In this document: positions 23,509-31,882 of the stretch, one piece after another
Layout: every line of letters begins with the position of its first letter
How positions within the stretch are numbered: position 1 is the stretch's first letter
DNA from: Bradyrhizobium sp. BRP22
GTDB taxonomy: Bacteria > Pseudomonadota > Alphaproteobacteria > Rhizobiales > Xanthobacteraceae
NCBI RefSeq assembly: GCF_020194175.1
Contig: NZ_JADYVX010000017.1
Location: 85,936 to 149,935, forward strand
Direction of reading: 5' to 3'
DNA: 64,000 bases
Made by a program: the position numbers and the translations under genes
Notes under the pieces: model-generated
Told to the model about the DNA's origin: nothing
Database searches by the model: none
The model's input: only the letters and a program-made list of their open reading frames with translations

Positions 23509-24378
23509 TCAGGCCGCACGCGTCGCCGCGGCGGCTTGTTCGTCCTTCACGGGATTGCGCAGCACGCCGATGCCGGAAATCTCGACCTCGACCACGTCGC
23601 CGTCCTTCATCCATAGTGGTGGGTTGCGATAGGCGCCGACGCCACCGGTGGTGCCGGTGACGATGACGTCGCCGGGCGCAAGCTCGGTGAAGGTGGAACA
23701 GTAGGCGATCAGGGCAGGGACGTCGAACACGAGGTCCGAGATCGGCGCGGCCTGCACCTCGACGCCGTTGAGGCGGGTGGCGATGCTCTGCTTGCTGATG
23801 TCGGGAATTTCATCCGTCGTCACCATCCACGGGCCGAAGGCGCCGGTGCCGACGAAATTCTTGCCGGGCGCGAATTGCGAGGTGTGGCGCTGCCAGTCGC
23901 GGATGCTGCCGTCATTGTAGCAGGCATAGCCCGCGACATGCCCAAGCGCGGCCTCGCGCGAAATCCGACGGCCAGGCTTGCCGATGATGACGGCCATCTC
24001 GCCCTCATAGTCGAAGCGCTCGGACTCCAGCGGTCGGATCATCGGCTGGCCCGCGCCGACCTGGCTGTTGGCGAAACGGGTGAAGATCATCGGATGCGGC
24101 GGCGTCGGGTGGCCGCTCTCGGCAAGATGCGTGGCGTAGTTGACGCCGATGCAGAGGATCTTGTCGGGATCTGGCACAGTCGGCAGCAACTCGACATCCT
24201 TGAGCGCGTAGTCCGCGCGGTCGCCCTGCAGCTTCTTCAATTCGTCAAGCGAGCCCTTCGCAAGCAGCGCCTTGAGTGTCGGAAAATCCCTCAGCCGCTT
24301 GCCGGCGTCGATCACGCCGGCGTCGGTGACGATGCCGTAGCTCGCGACATTGGCCGCCTTGAAACTTGCGATCTTCAT
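23509..24378 (-). CDS. Fumarylacetoacetate hydrolase family protein
   Basis: 289 residues from the ATG at 24378, overlapping the previous stop as ATGA. The FAH fold is clear: ILCIGVNYATHLAESG, an RFANSQVGAGQPM block and DYEGEMAVIIGKPG, in which the Glu residues bind the divalent metal. The family includes acylpyruvases, 2-hydroxyhepta-2,4-diene-1,7-dioate isomerases and oxaloacetate decarboxylases. It may cleave or isomerise a 2-oxo acid from the compound imported by this operon. The first 70 residues form the small N-terminal domain of the longer FAH proteins. Confidence 0.9.
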   Translation of the reverse strand: MKIASFKAANVASYGIVTDAGVIDAGKRLRDFPTLKALLAKGSLDELKKLQGDRADYALKDVELLPTVPDPDKILCIGVNYATHLAESGHPTPPHPMIFTRFANSQVGAGQPMIRPLESERFDYEGEMAVIIGKPGRRISREAALGHVAGYACYNDGSIRDWQRHTSQFAPGKNFVGTGAFGPWMVTTDEIPDISKQSIATRLNGVEVQAAPISDLVFDVPALIAYCSTFTELAPGDVIVTGTTGGVGAYRNPPLWMKDGDVVEVEISGIGVLRNPVKDEQAAAATRAA

Positions 24379-25040
24379 GGTCTGACACTTTCTTCGATGG
24401 AGGAAACATAGGCGTCGATTGGCAGCTCGATCTCGCCTGCGCGGATAGGGACGCAGTCGGGCGGAAAATCCTGACGGAAGCGGGCGCCTAGCGCCTTGGC
24501 GCGATCGAGAAAATCCTCGAGATGGTCCATCGCGCCGGTCGGCAGGTCGTGCACCACCATCAACGTCCAGGGCTGCGAACGGCATTGATCGAGCGCGCGA
24601 TCGACCCAGCCGTCAGGATCGTCCCAGTCGCGCGGGATCGCGTTCCAGAGCACGCAGCTATGCTTGTTGCGGGTGAGGTAATCGACGACGGACGGCTTGA
24701 GCAGCCGGTCGTCGAGATTGCCGCCGCCGCCGAACGGCCGGAACCAGCGCTGCGGATGGGCGAGGGAGCCGATCGCAGCCTGCGTGCGCCCGATCTCGTT
24801 CTCGGCCGTATTCGCATCCACCTGCTGGCCGAGCGGAATGCTGTGGCTGAAGGTGTGATTGCCGATCCAGTGGCCGTCCTCATGGGCGCGGACTGCGAGC
24901 GCGCGCCGTGCGGGATCAGAAAGCTTCTCGCCGATCACGAAGAACGTCGTCTTGATGTCGCGTTCGCGCAAGGTGTCGAGTACGCGCGGCGTGACCTCCG
25001 GCTCCGGGCCATTGTCGAAACTCATCGTCAGGTCAAACAC
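24375..25040 (-). CDS. Polysaccharide-deacetylase (NodB-fold) family protein
   Basis: 221 residues. The NodB fold shows motif 1 as SFDNGPE (residues 7-13), where the second Asp of the usual TFDDGP is Asn. Motif 2, NHTFSHS (His62, His66), binds metal, and RWFRPFGGGG is motif 3. There is no signal peptide, so the substrate is cytoplasmic; this favours a small-molecule amidase such as the allantoinase-like PuuE group over a cell-wall deacetylase. It overlaps the FAH gene and follows the ABC permease gene by 12 bp. It would hydrolyse a C-N bond of the imported compound. Confidence 0.82.
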   Translation of the reverse strand: MFDLTMSFDNGPEPEVTPRVLDTLRERDIKTTFFVIGEKLSDPARRALAVRAHEDGHWIGNHTFSHSIPLGQQVDANTAENEIGRTQAAIGSLAHPQRWFRPFGGGGNLDDRLLKPSVVDYLTRNKHSCVLWNAIPRDWDDPDGWVDRALDQCRSQPWTLMVVHDLPTGAMDHLEDFLDRAKALGARFRQDFPPDCVPIRAGEIELPIDAYVSSIEESVRP

Positions 25041-25052
25041 GCATGCATTCCT

Positions 25053-25853
25053 TTACGTCGCCGGCTGCACGGCGCCGGACCCGATCTCGTCGGCGGCGCT
25101 CTGGCCGGCGCGAGTGCCGGTCTGCCAGATCGCGGCCTTGCGCTCGATCCACTTGATCAAGGCGTTGAAGGCCATCGCCATGAACAGCACCAGCAGCACG
25201 CCGGCGAACACATGCGGGCTGTCGAGTATGGTACGGTAGCGCGAGATCAGATAGCCGATGCCGGCGGACGAGATCAGCATCTCCGACACCACCACGCCGA
25301 CGATGACGAGCGCACCGCCGACGCGCAGGCCCGACAGCACGGTCGGGATCGCAGCCGGGATGATGACACGGACGAGGCGCTGGCTCAGTGTCGCGCCCAT
25401 GCTGCGCGCGGCAAGGATGAGCTGCGGGTCGATGGTCTGGATTCCCGCCGCGGTCGCGAGCATCGTCGGCAGGAAGCCGTAGATCGAGGCAAAGGCGATC
25501 TTGGATTCGGTGCCGATGCCGAGCCAGACCGTGAACACGGGATAGAGGATCACGAGCGGCACTGCGTAAAGGCTCGAGACCATCGGCATGATCAGCACGC
25601 GGGGCCGCGGCAGGCTGCCGACGATGGCGCCGAGCAGGATGCCGCCGCCGCAGGCGAACGCCATCGAGATCGCGACCTCATAGAGCGTCACCGCCAGCGC
25701 GTGGCCGTATTCCGGCGCCTCGTTCCATCCGGCCCTGAGCGTCGACGACAGCGACGGCAGGAACAGTTCCGGAATGAGGCCGGTGCGCGGCAGGATCTCC
25801 CACAGCGCGATCAGGCCGATCACGATCAGATGCCGCAGCCTTTTCGCGCTCAT
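25053..25853 (-). CDS. NitT/TauT-type ABC transporter permease
   Basis: 266 residues with about six membrane helices. The ATPase-contact loop is AARSMGATLSQRLVRVIIPAAIP, shown as two joined blocks, with the expected Gly. It is related to SsuC/TauC/NrtB permeases. It lies nine bases after the ATPase gene. A second, different permease is encoded at 26648, so the channel is probably a heterodimer, unusual for this family where one permease normally forms a homodimer. Confidence 0.9.
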   Translation of the reverse strand: MSAKRLRHLIVIGLIALWEILPRTGLIPELFLPSLSSTLRAGWNEAPEYGHALAVTLYEVAISMAFACGGGILLGAIVGSLPRPRVLIMPMVSSLYAVPLVILYPVFTVWLGIGTESKIAFASIYGFLPTMLATAAGIQTIDPQLILAARSMGATLSQRLVRVIIPAAIPTVLSGLRVGGALVIVGVVVSEMLISSAGIGYLISRYRTILDSPHVFAGVLLVLFMAMAFNALIKWIERKAAIWQTGTRAGQSAADEIGSGAVQPAT

Positions 25854-25862
25854 TCTTAAGCC

Positions 25863-26669
25863 TCACGCCGATTTGCGAATGTGCCGCCAGATGCGGTCGC
25901 GCAGCGTGCCGAAGGCATCTCCGCTCAGCATCTCATAGGTGCGCGGCCGCGGCAGCGGCACCTGCAGATGGTCGACGATGCGGCCGGGCCGCGCCGACAT
26001 CACGATCACCTCGTCGGCGAGGTAGACGGCCTCGGTCAGGCTGTGGGTGACGAACACCACCGTCTTACCGGTCGCGGACCAGATGCGCAGCAATTCGTCG
26101 CCCATGGTCATGCGGGTCTGCTCGTCGAGCGCGGCAAACGGCTCGTCCATCAACAGCACTGGCGGATCCTGCACCAGACCGCGCGCGATCGAGACGCGTT
26201 GCTTCATGCCGCCCGACAACTCATGCGGATGACGCTTGCCGAAACCGTCGAGCCCGACCAGCTTCAGCGCCTCCTGCGCCTTGGCGCGACGTTCGCTCTT
26301 GGCGACGCCGCGCAGCGCCAGCGGAAACTCGACATTCTCCTCCGCGGTAAGCCAGGGAAAGAGGCTGGCTTCCTGGAACACCACGCCGACGCGGTCCGGG
26401 TCGGGTTTGGGGATCGGCGCGCCGTTGATGGTGATGGTGCCCGTGGTCTGCTGGCGCAGGCCGGCCATCATCATCAGAAGCGTCGACTTGCCGCAGCCGC
26501 TCGGGCCGACCAGCACGACGAAGCGGCCCGGCTTGATCTCGAGCGAGACGTTTTCGAGCGCGACGACGTCCTGCGTCGAGGTCTTGAACACCTGCCCGAC
26601 ATTCCTGACCTCGATCGCGCCGGCGCGCGGCGGAGGCTTTAGCGGTGTTACGTTCGCCAATGGCTGCAT
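25863..26669 (-). CDS. NitT/TauT-type ABC transporter ATP-binding protein
   Basis: 268 residues from the ATG at 26669, overlapping the upstream permease gene by 22 bp. Walker A is VGPSGCGKSTLLMMMAG, the Q-loop reads VVFQEASLFPWLTAEEN, the signature is ELSGGMKQRVSIARGL and Walker B is VLLMDEPFAALDEQT. This is the SsuB/TauB/NrtD pattern. It powers the importer formed with the two permeases and the binding protein of the same operon. Confidence 0.93.
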   Translation of the reverse strand: MQPLANVTPLKPPPRAGAIEVRNVGQVFKTSTQDVVALENVSLEIKPGRFVVLVGPSGCGKSTLLMMMAGLRQQTTGTITINGAPIPKPDPDRVGVVFQEASLFPWLTAEENVEFPLALRGVAKSERRAKAQEALKLVGLDGFGKRHPHELSGGMKQRVSIARGLVQDPPVLLMDEPFAALDEQTRMTMGDELLRIWSATGKTVVFVTHSLTEAVYLADEVIVMSARPGRIVDHLQVPLPRPRTYEMLSGDAFGTLRDRIWRHIRKSA

Positions 26670-27403
26670 CGCGTTTCCACCCATCTGATCAGTTCGTTGA
26701 AGGTCATCGCGATCGCCGCGACCATGACCACGCCTGCCAGCAATTGCTTCATCTGGAAATTCTCGCCCCAGGTCGCGATCTGGTGGCCGATACCGTCGCG
26801 CGAGGCGTACATCTCGGCGAGGATCACGCCGGTAAGGTTGAAGATCATGGAGATCCGCAGCGCTTCCAAGAGCACCGGCAGCATGCTCGGCAGATAGACG
26901 CGGAACGCGGTCTGCGCGGGCGTAGCGCCGTAGGAGCGGGCGACCGTCAAATGCTCCACCTTCACCGACTCCACCGCCGTCGTGGTCGACATGATCACGA
27001 TGAAGATGGTCGAGAAGAAGCCGAACCCGACCTTTTGCGAGAAGCCGACGCCGAATACCAGGATGAACATCGGCAGGAAGATCGATTTCGGGATGCTGAA
27101 GGCGAAGAACAACAGCGGCTTCGCCACTTCGGCAAAGTAGCGGTTCTCCGCGATCAGGAAGCCGATCAGCGCGCCGCAGGGGACCGCGAGCGCGAAAGCG
27201 GCCAGCACCTCGGTCGCCGTCACCATCAGATCCTTGCGCACGGCGGCGCGCTGCAGGAGATCGCCGAGCGTCACCAGCGTATCGGAGGCCGACGGCAGCA
27301 GCCGCGGATTGACGATGCCGGTGCGCGACAGCAATTCCCACAGCGCAAAGATCGCGATCACGATCGCGATCCGCGCCAGCTTTATGGTCAAGTTACCCTG
27401 CAT
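26648..27403 (-). CDS. NitT/TauT-type ABC transporter permease
   Basis: 251 residues, about six membrane helices. The ARSYGATPAQTAFRVYLPSM loop is the ATPase contact. It starts the membrane part of the operon, downstream of a 309-bp repeat-filled gap that separates it from the binding-protein gene. Sequence similarity to the permease at 25053 is low by eye, so the two look like diverged partners rather than a recent duplication. Confidence 0.9.
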   Translation of the reverse strand: MQGNLTIKLARIAIVIAIFALWELLSRTGIVNPRLLPSASDTLVTLGDLLQRAAVRKDLMVTATEVLAAFALAVPCGALIGFLIAENRYFAEVAKPLLFFAFSIPKSIFLPMFILVFGVGFSQKVGFGFFSTIFIVIMSTTTAVESVKVEHLTVARSYGATPAQTAFRVYLPSMLPVLLEALRISMIFNLTGVILAEMYASRDGIGHQIATWGENFQMKQLLAGVVMVAAIAMTFNELIRWVETRCSHWRT

Positions 27404-27712
27404 CTCGATCTCGCTTCAGCTCTCCCGCTTGCTTGCGGGGAGAGGGAGAATACGCATCTCCCGTTTGGCAACCTCGCCGCCAAGCGGCCTTTGAAGTCAC
27501 CTCGCCCGCTTGCGGGAGAGGCGTAGGCCGCCTTTGGCGGCCGTTCTTAAGGAGAACGCCGAAGCGAAGCTTCGGCTATGGCGTAGCGCCGGGTGCGGGC
27601 TCTCTCCCCACGGGGAATCCCATTGCGGAGACACCCTCACCCCAACCCTCTCCCGCAAGCGGGAGAGGGGGCGCAGCGTTCATCGCGGATACAGTCCACT
27701 CGAGTTTCGACA
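27404..27712. repeat. Repeat family E, long compound copy within the ABC operon
   Basis: The 309-bp gap between the binding-protein gene and the first permease gene holds no gene. It carries CTCTCCCGCTTGCTTGCGGGGAGAGG-like palindromes near 27419-27447, a CGCCCGCTTGCGGGAGAGGCG unit near 27503, and CCCTCTCCCGCAAGCGGGAGAGGG near 27654-27677 (all given in outline), with GCCTTTGGCGGC and GAAGCTTCGG inverted units between. The hairpins may stabilise the binding-protein transcript and lower expression of the distal genes, as commonly seen in ABC operons. Confidence 0.7.
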
Positions 27713-28684
27713 TCAGAACTTCGTCGGAACCGGCTTGAACTTGGTGGAGATGATCTCGTCCACCGGCACGATGTCCTTGAGCCCCCCGAGCTTGGCGAGA
27801 TCGAGCGAAAGCTGCACGGCGGCGGGCACGTTCGCGGCGCTCATATTGCCATCGGTCTCCAGCTTCATAATCGTGTTCTCATATTCCAGCGCGGCGATCT
27901 CGGCCGGCATCTCGTAGAGCTCCGAAATCAGCTTCACCGTCGTGTCGCGGTTGGCGCGCATGAATTGCAGCGCGCCGTAGAGCGCGTTGACGGCCTTCTG
28001 CACCACCTCGGGCTTGGCGTCGGCATATTTGTCGAGCACGATCCAGCCGGCGCTCAGGTTCGGCGGCACCTCCTTGGCATAGTCGAGGATGGTGCGTGCC
28101 TCGCCCGACTTCGCAATCTGGAAGCTGAGCGGCGAATAGACCACGGCGGCATCGACATTGCCCGCGAGCAGGTTCGGCACCAGCCCGCCACCGCCGACCG
28201 GCACGCGGGTGAATTCGAGCTTCTTGTCCTGAGCGGTCCACAGCGCGAGCAGGTCGGAGCCGGAGCCGGCCGAGGTGATCGCGACCTTCTTGCCGTTCAG
28301 ATCCTTCACCTCAAGCGTCGACTTGACCGGCACCATCAGTTGCCAGCCGAAGCTGCCCATCGCGGCGTTGGCGACGAGCTTCGACATCACGCCCTTCTTG
28401 CGCCCGGCCGACACCAGGGACGGCGGATCGAGGATGATGTCGGCGGCACCTGCTGCCATCGCCTCGAAGGTCTCGGCGCCGCCGCGGTAAATGGTCAGTT
28501 CGGCGTTGATGCCTTCCTTTTCGAACAGCTTCTGCCGCACGGCGGTCTCCGCGATCGTCGTCGGCCAGTAGGTCTTGGTCGGCAGTCCGACGCGAATTGT
28601 CTCGGCCGCGGATGCGGCGACAGGCGCGGCGAGCATGGTGACGGCGATGAGCGACGCCAGGGCATGGCGGCGGGAAATGGACAT
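27713..28684 (-). CDS. NitT/TauT-type ABC substrate-binding protein
   Basis: 323 residues. A signal peptide with a Tat-like start (MSISRRHALASLIAVTMLA..ASAAE) is followed by a type II periplasmic-binding fold of the SsuA/TauA/ThiY kind (IRVGLPTKTYWPTTIAETA, GGAETFEAMAAGAADIIL, SAGSGSDLLALW). It captures the operon's substrate in the periplasm. The gene is the first after the GntR regulator, 52 bp away. The ligand cannot be assigned; the enzymes downstream point to a nitrogen- or sulfur-containing acid. Confidence 0.92.
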   Translation of the reverse strand: MSISRRHALASLIAVTMLAAPVAASAAETIRVGLPTKTYWPTTIAETAVRQKLFEKEGINAELTIYRGGAETFEAMAAGAADIILDPPSLVSAGRKKGVMSKLVANAAMGSFGWQLMVPVKSTLEVKDLNGKKVAITSAGSGSDLLALWTAQDKKLEFTRVPVGGGGLVPNLLAGNVDAAVVYSPLSFQIAKSGEARTILDYAKEVPPNLSAGWIVLDKYADAKPEVVQKAVNALYGALQFMRANRDTTVKLISELYEMPAEIAALEYENTIMKLETDGNMSAANVPAAVQLSLDLAKLGGLKDIVPVDEIISTKFKPVPTKF

Positions 28685-28736
28685 CGTTTGGTTTCCTCCA
28701 GGATGCTTGTTGCTTTCCGGGAACTGTTCCCGGCCG

Positions 28737-29465
28737 TCAGTTCGTGCCGCTCACCTCCGCGATCCGGGGCGCAGCGAGTTCGACGAATTCCATGGTGATC
28801 GTGAAGTGCTTGGACAATGCGATCACGGCGCCATCCGCGTCGCGCCGGCGCACGGCTTCGACGATCGCGGCGTGCTCGGCCTCGACATCGCGCTGCTTGC
28901 CGACCTCGCGCCGGATCGACAGCCGGCGGTAGCGCTCGCTCTGTTCGTGGAGCTCGTCACGAAAGCCGAGCAGCCATCGCGAGCCGCAGGCGTTGACGAG
29001 CGCGCGATGAAAGACGCGGTGGCGCACCACCCATTCCTCATAATGCACGCCCGGCTGGTCGGGATAGCGGTAGGGCACCGCCTTGAGCGCCTCCCAGGCG
29101 GCCTCGACGGCGGCAAGCCAGGCGGCATCGCCGCGCTCGATCGACCGCCGCAGCGCCAATCCCTCGATGTCGATCCGCGTCTGCGTGACGTCGGCGAGAT
29201 CGGCGAGCGAGACCGGGCTGACGCGGAAGCCACGCTGGTCGGAGGCCTGCACCAGTCCATCCGCCACCAGCCGTGATAGCGCCTCGCGCACCGCGGCAAG
29301 GCTGACGGAAAACTGTTTTGCCAAGCCAGCGATGTGGAGCTTCTGGCCGGGCAATAGCCGGGTCGAAAGGATGTCTGTACGCAGCCGTTCCTGCACCGCA
29401 GATGTGAGGCTGCGTGGCCGCTCACCGCCCGATCCCTCACCAAAACTCAACCCGATGTCGTTCAT
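28737..29465 (-). CDS. GntR-family (FadR/FCD) transcriptional regulator
   Basis: 242 residues from the ATG at 29465; an in-frame TTG at 29489 is possible. The winged helix (SLTSAVQERLRTDILSTRL, LAKQFSVSLAAVREALSRL, DGLVQASDQRGFRV) occupies residues 18-85. The C-terminal FCD domain binds an organic acid, often through a metal held by conserved Asp/His residues (RHRVFHRALVNACG, EAEHAAIVEAV). It is the first gene of the minus-strand operon and probably controls it in response to the imported acid or a breakdown product. Confidence 0.92.
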   Translation of the reverse strand: MNDIGLSFGEGSGGERPRSLTSAVQERLRTDILSTRLLPGQKLHIAGLAKQFSVSLAAVREALSRLVADGLVQASDQRGFRVSPVSLADLADVTQTRIDIEGLALRRSIERGDAAWLAAVEAAWEALKAVPYRYPDQPGVHYEEWVVRHRVFHRALVNACGSRWLLGFRDELHEQSERYRRLSIRREVGKQRDVEAEHAAIVEAVRRRDADGAVIALSKHFTITMEFVELAAPRIAEVSGTN

Positions 29466-29626
29466 GGCGGCGGAGATTGGCGAGCCCAACCACGGTCGTC
29501 AATCGAAAATCGATTTTTTCTGCCGGTGGGTTCCGTGATGCGACGACGTGCCTCGCGGCATCGGATGCGATTGCCTCTGGTATCGCGGATGCCATTTCGC
29601 AGTCGCAAAAAGTCGCACGACCCCAG

Positions 29627-31585
29627 CTAGGCTGCGTAGATCGAGCGCTGCTTGTTCTCCAGCAGGGCGGGGATCTGTTCGGCGGGGACCGGCCGGCCAA
29701 TGAAATAGCCCTGGGCCTCGTCGCAATTGGTCTGGCGCAGATATTCGAGCTGGTCAGCGGTCTCCACTCCTTCCGCGACCACGCCGATCCGTAGATCCTG
29801 TGCGAGACCGATCACGGATTTGACGATCGCGGCGCAGTCGGGCTGCACCAGCATGTCGCGGATGAAGGATTGGTCGATCTTGATGCGGCTGAATGGCAGT
29901 TTGCGCAAATAGGTGAGGGACGAGAAGCCGGTGCCGAAATCGTCGAGCGCAACCGTCACCCCGAGATCCAGCAGCGAATTCAGGATCGACAATGCCGATC
30001 CGTATTTTGCAATCAGCATCGATTCCGTGATCTCGATCTCGAGCCGCTCGGGACGAACGCCACCTTGCGTAAGCGCCTGCACGATGGTCTGCAGGATGCC
30101 CACATTGTTGAACTGCACGGCCGAGAAATTCACGGCCACGCGGATGTCATCGGGCCATTCCGCGAGCGCCAGGCAGGCGCGGCGCACCACCCATTCGCCG
30201 ATCTGGTGGATCAGCCCGGTCTCCTCGGCGATCGGGATGAAGTCACCAGGCGAAACCAGCCCGCGCTCGGGATGCCGCCAGCGCAGCAGCGCTTCGAAGG
30301 CGGTGATGCGGTTCTCGCGGATCTCGATGAACGGCTGATAGACCAGGAACAATTCGTTGCGTTCGATTGCTCCTTCCAGATCCCGCTGCAGTGCCATGCG
30401 ATCGCGCGCCGATCTGTCGTCGCCCGGCTCGAAGAAGCAGATCGTACCGGGTCCATCCTTCTTGGCGCGATACAGCGCGATGTCGACATGTTTCATGAGG
30501 TCATGGGGCGTGTTGCCGTCGCGCGGCGCCAGCACGATGCCGACGCTGGTCGCCCCGAGCGCTTCGCGTCCGTCGATCAGAAACGGATCGGCGAAGGAGG
30601 CAACGAAGCATTCGGCGATCTCGAAGGCTTCTTTCGGTCTGGTCAGATTGGCCATGATGAGCGCGAACTCGTCGCCACCGATGCGCGCGACATGTTCGGT
30701 CGCGCGGGTGCAGCGCTGCAGTCGCGCAGCCGCCTGGATCAGGAATTCGTCGCCGGCGGGATGGCCGAACTTGTCGTTCACTTCCTTGAAGCGGTCGAGA
30801 TCGAGCAGCAGAACGGCAAACTCCTCGCCGGTGCGTGCCAGCCGGCCAAGCGCGGCTTCCAGGGTTTCGTTGAAGGCAATGCGATTGGGCAGCCCGGTCA
30901 GCGGATCGCGCCGCACGGTCCGCTCCGCCTCGAGCTGGGTGATGATGCGTCGTGCGAATTCGAAGGAGTTCACGAACACGGCGCGGAGCAGCACGAAGCC
31001 ATAGATCGCGAGCAGGACTGCAACCAGCAGGTAGGCAAAATCGCCGATGCTGAACAGGCAGATCGTGGAGCCGAGAAATATCGGCGCGGTGAAGGCGATA
31101 GTGGCGATCGGGATGGTGGCGAAGGCGAGCGCGCCGCCGGCAAGCATTCCGGCGCAAAGACAGGTAATCACGAGCTGGCCGCCACTGGAGGCATTGGCAA
31201 AGAACGCCACCGGAATGACCGCCCAGGCGGATCCCAGCACGAGCGCATTCAGCACCAATCGATGCATGGTGCGGCGAGAGACGAATTGCGGCTTTGCGAT
31301 TCGTCGCGATGCGCGTGACTGCCACGCAAGCCATGTCGCGCCGCCCGCCACGGCCGCGGTCCAGATGATCGCGCGAAGCCAGTCCGGCGAATGCCAGAGC
31401 GCGATCGCAAGGATGGTCGCATTGCAGACATTGGCCAGCATGAAGCCGACCGCATGGCCGAGCACGAGCGACACCTGCTCGGAGCGGATGTAGCCGGCCA
31501 CCGTCTCGTCCGTTACCGGTCCGCCGAACGCGGCCAGATCGCCGGCGAACAGCTTTGAGAAATATGAGCTCAGATAGGTCCGCAT
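29627..31585 (-). CDS. Membrane GGDEF-EAL cyclic-di-GMP enzyme
   Basis: 652 residues from the ATG at 31585. Six or so membrane helices in the first 210 residues form a MASE-like sensor with no recognised ligand site. The GGDEF domain (about 225-385) has an intact RIGGDEFALIM active site, but the expected inhibitory RxxD is RATE, so product inhibition is probably lost. The EAL domain (about 395-640) has FEALLRWRHP, the NFSAVQFN and EITESMLI metal sites, and DDFGTGFSSLTYL, so it looks catalytically competent. It could make or degrade cyclic di-GMP. It stands alone, convergent with nothing, divergent from the GMC gene. Confidence 0.93.
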   Translation of the reverse strand: MRTYLSSYFSKLFAGDLAAFGGPVTDETVAGYIRSEQVSLVLGHAVGFMLANVCNATILAIALWHSPDWLRAIIWTAAVAGGATWLAWQSRASRRIAKPQFVSRRTMHRLVLNALVLGSAWAVIPVAFFANASSGGQLVITCLCAGMLAGGALAFATIPIATIAFTAPIFLGSTICLFSIGDFAYLLVAVLLAIYGFVLLRAVFVNSFEFARRIITQLEAERTVRRDPLTGLPNRIAFNETLEAALGRLARTGEEFAVLLLDLDRFKEVNDKFGHPAGDEFLIQAAARLQRCTRATEHVARIGGDEFALIMANLTRPKEAFEIAECFVASFADPFLIDGREALGATSVGIVLAPRDGNTPHDLMKHVDIALYRAKKDGPGTICFFEPGDDRSARDRMALQRDLEGAIERNELFLVYQPFIEIRENRITAFEALLRWRHPERGLVSPGDFIPIAEETGLIHQIGEWVVRRACLALAEWPDDIRVAVNFSAVQFNNVGILQTIVQALTQGGVRPERLEIEITESMLIAKYGSALSILNSLLDLGVTVALDDFGTGFSSLTYLRKLPFSRIKIDQSFIRDMLVQPDCAAIVKSVIGLAQDLRIGVVAEGVETADQLEYLRQTNCDEAQGYFIGRPVPAEQIPALLENKQRSIYAA

Positions 31586-31882
31586 CCCTCGCCCTGCAGG
31601 CTTGGCCCCAAGGCGGGCTCCGATTGCGGAACCTCGCCGCAAAGCTTTGACAAACTATGAATTATCGAGCGGGCCGACACCGCAACAACACGTTGTGATG
31701 CCTCCGCAGGCGTGGACCGCTAACAAATCGATACAAATGCGCCCGCTGGCGATCGTGGTGACCACGGGCCGAGCCAATTCAGCGCGGCGGTCAGGCCCCT
31801 CAGGCGAAGGCGCATGGCCATAAGTCTTTTCAAATTGTAGCTTTGTCTGTACGACCAAGGAAAATACTTCGGGGGAAACAAA
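31586..31882. other. Divergent intergenic region, no gene seen
   Basis: 297 bp between the GGDEF-EAL gene and the GMC oxidoreductase gene. I see no coding sequence, hairpin or dispersed repeat. The last 60 bases before 31883 are AT-richer and end in GGGGGAAACAAA, a ribosome-binding site for the TTG start. Confidence 0.6.

Noticed and set aside
22279..27712. CRISPR array reading of the repeated CTCTCCC...GGGAGAG units
   Set aside because: Spacing is irregular, units are palindromic and only two or three occur per site; no spacers of even length and no cas genes are present.
27433..27738. Small frames inside the repeat-filled gap of the ABC operon
   Set aside because: They consist of translated palindromic repeats and carry no start signals.
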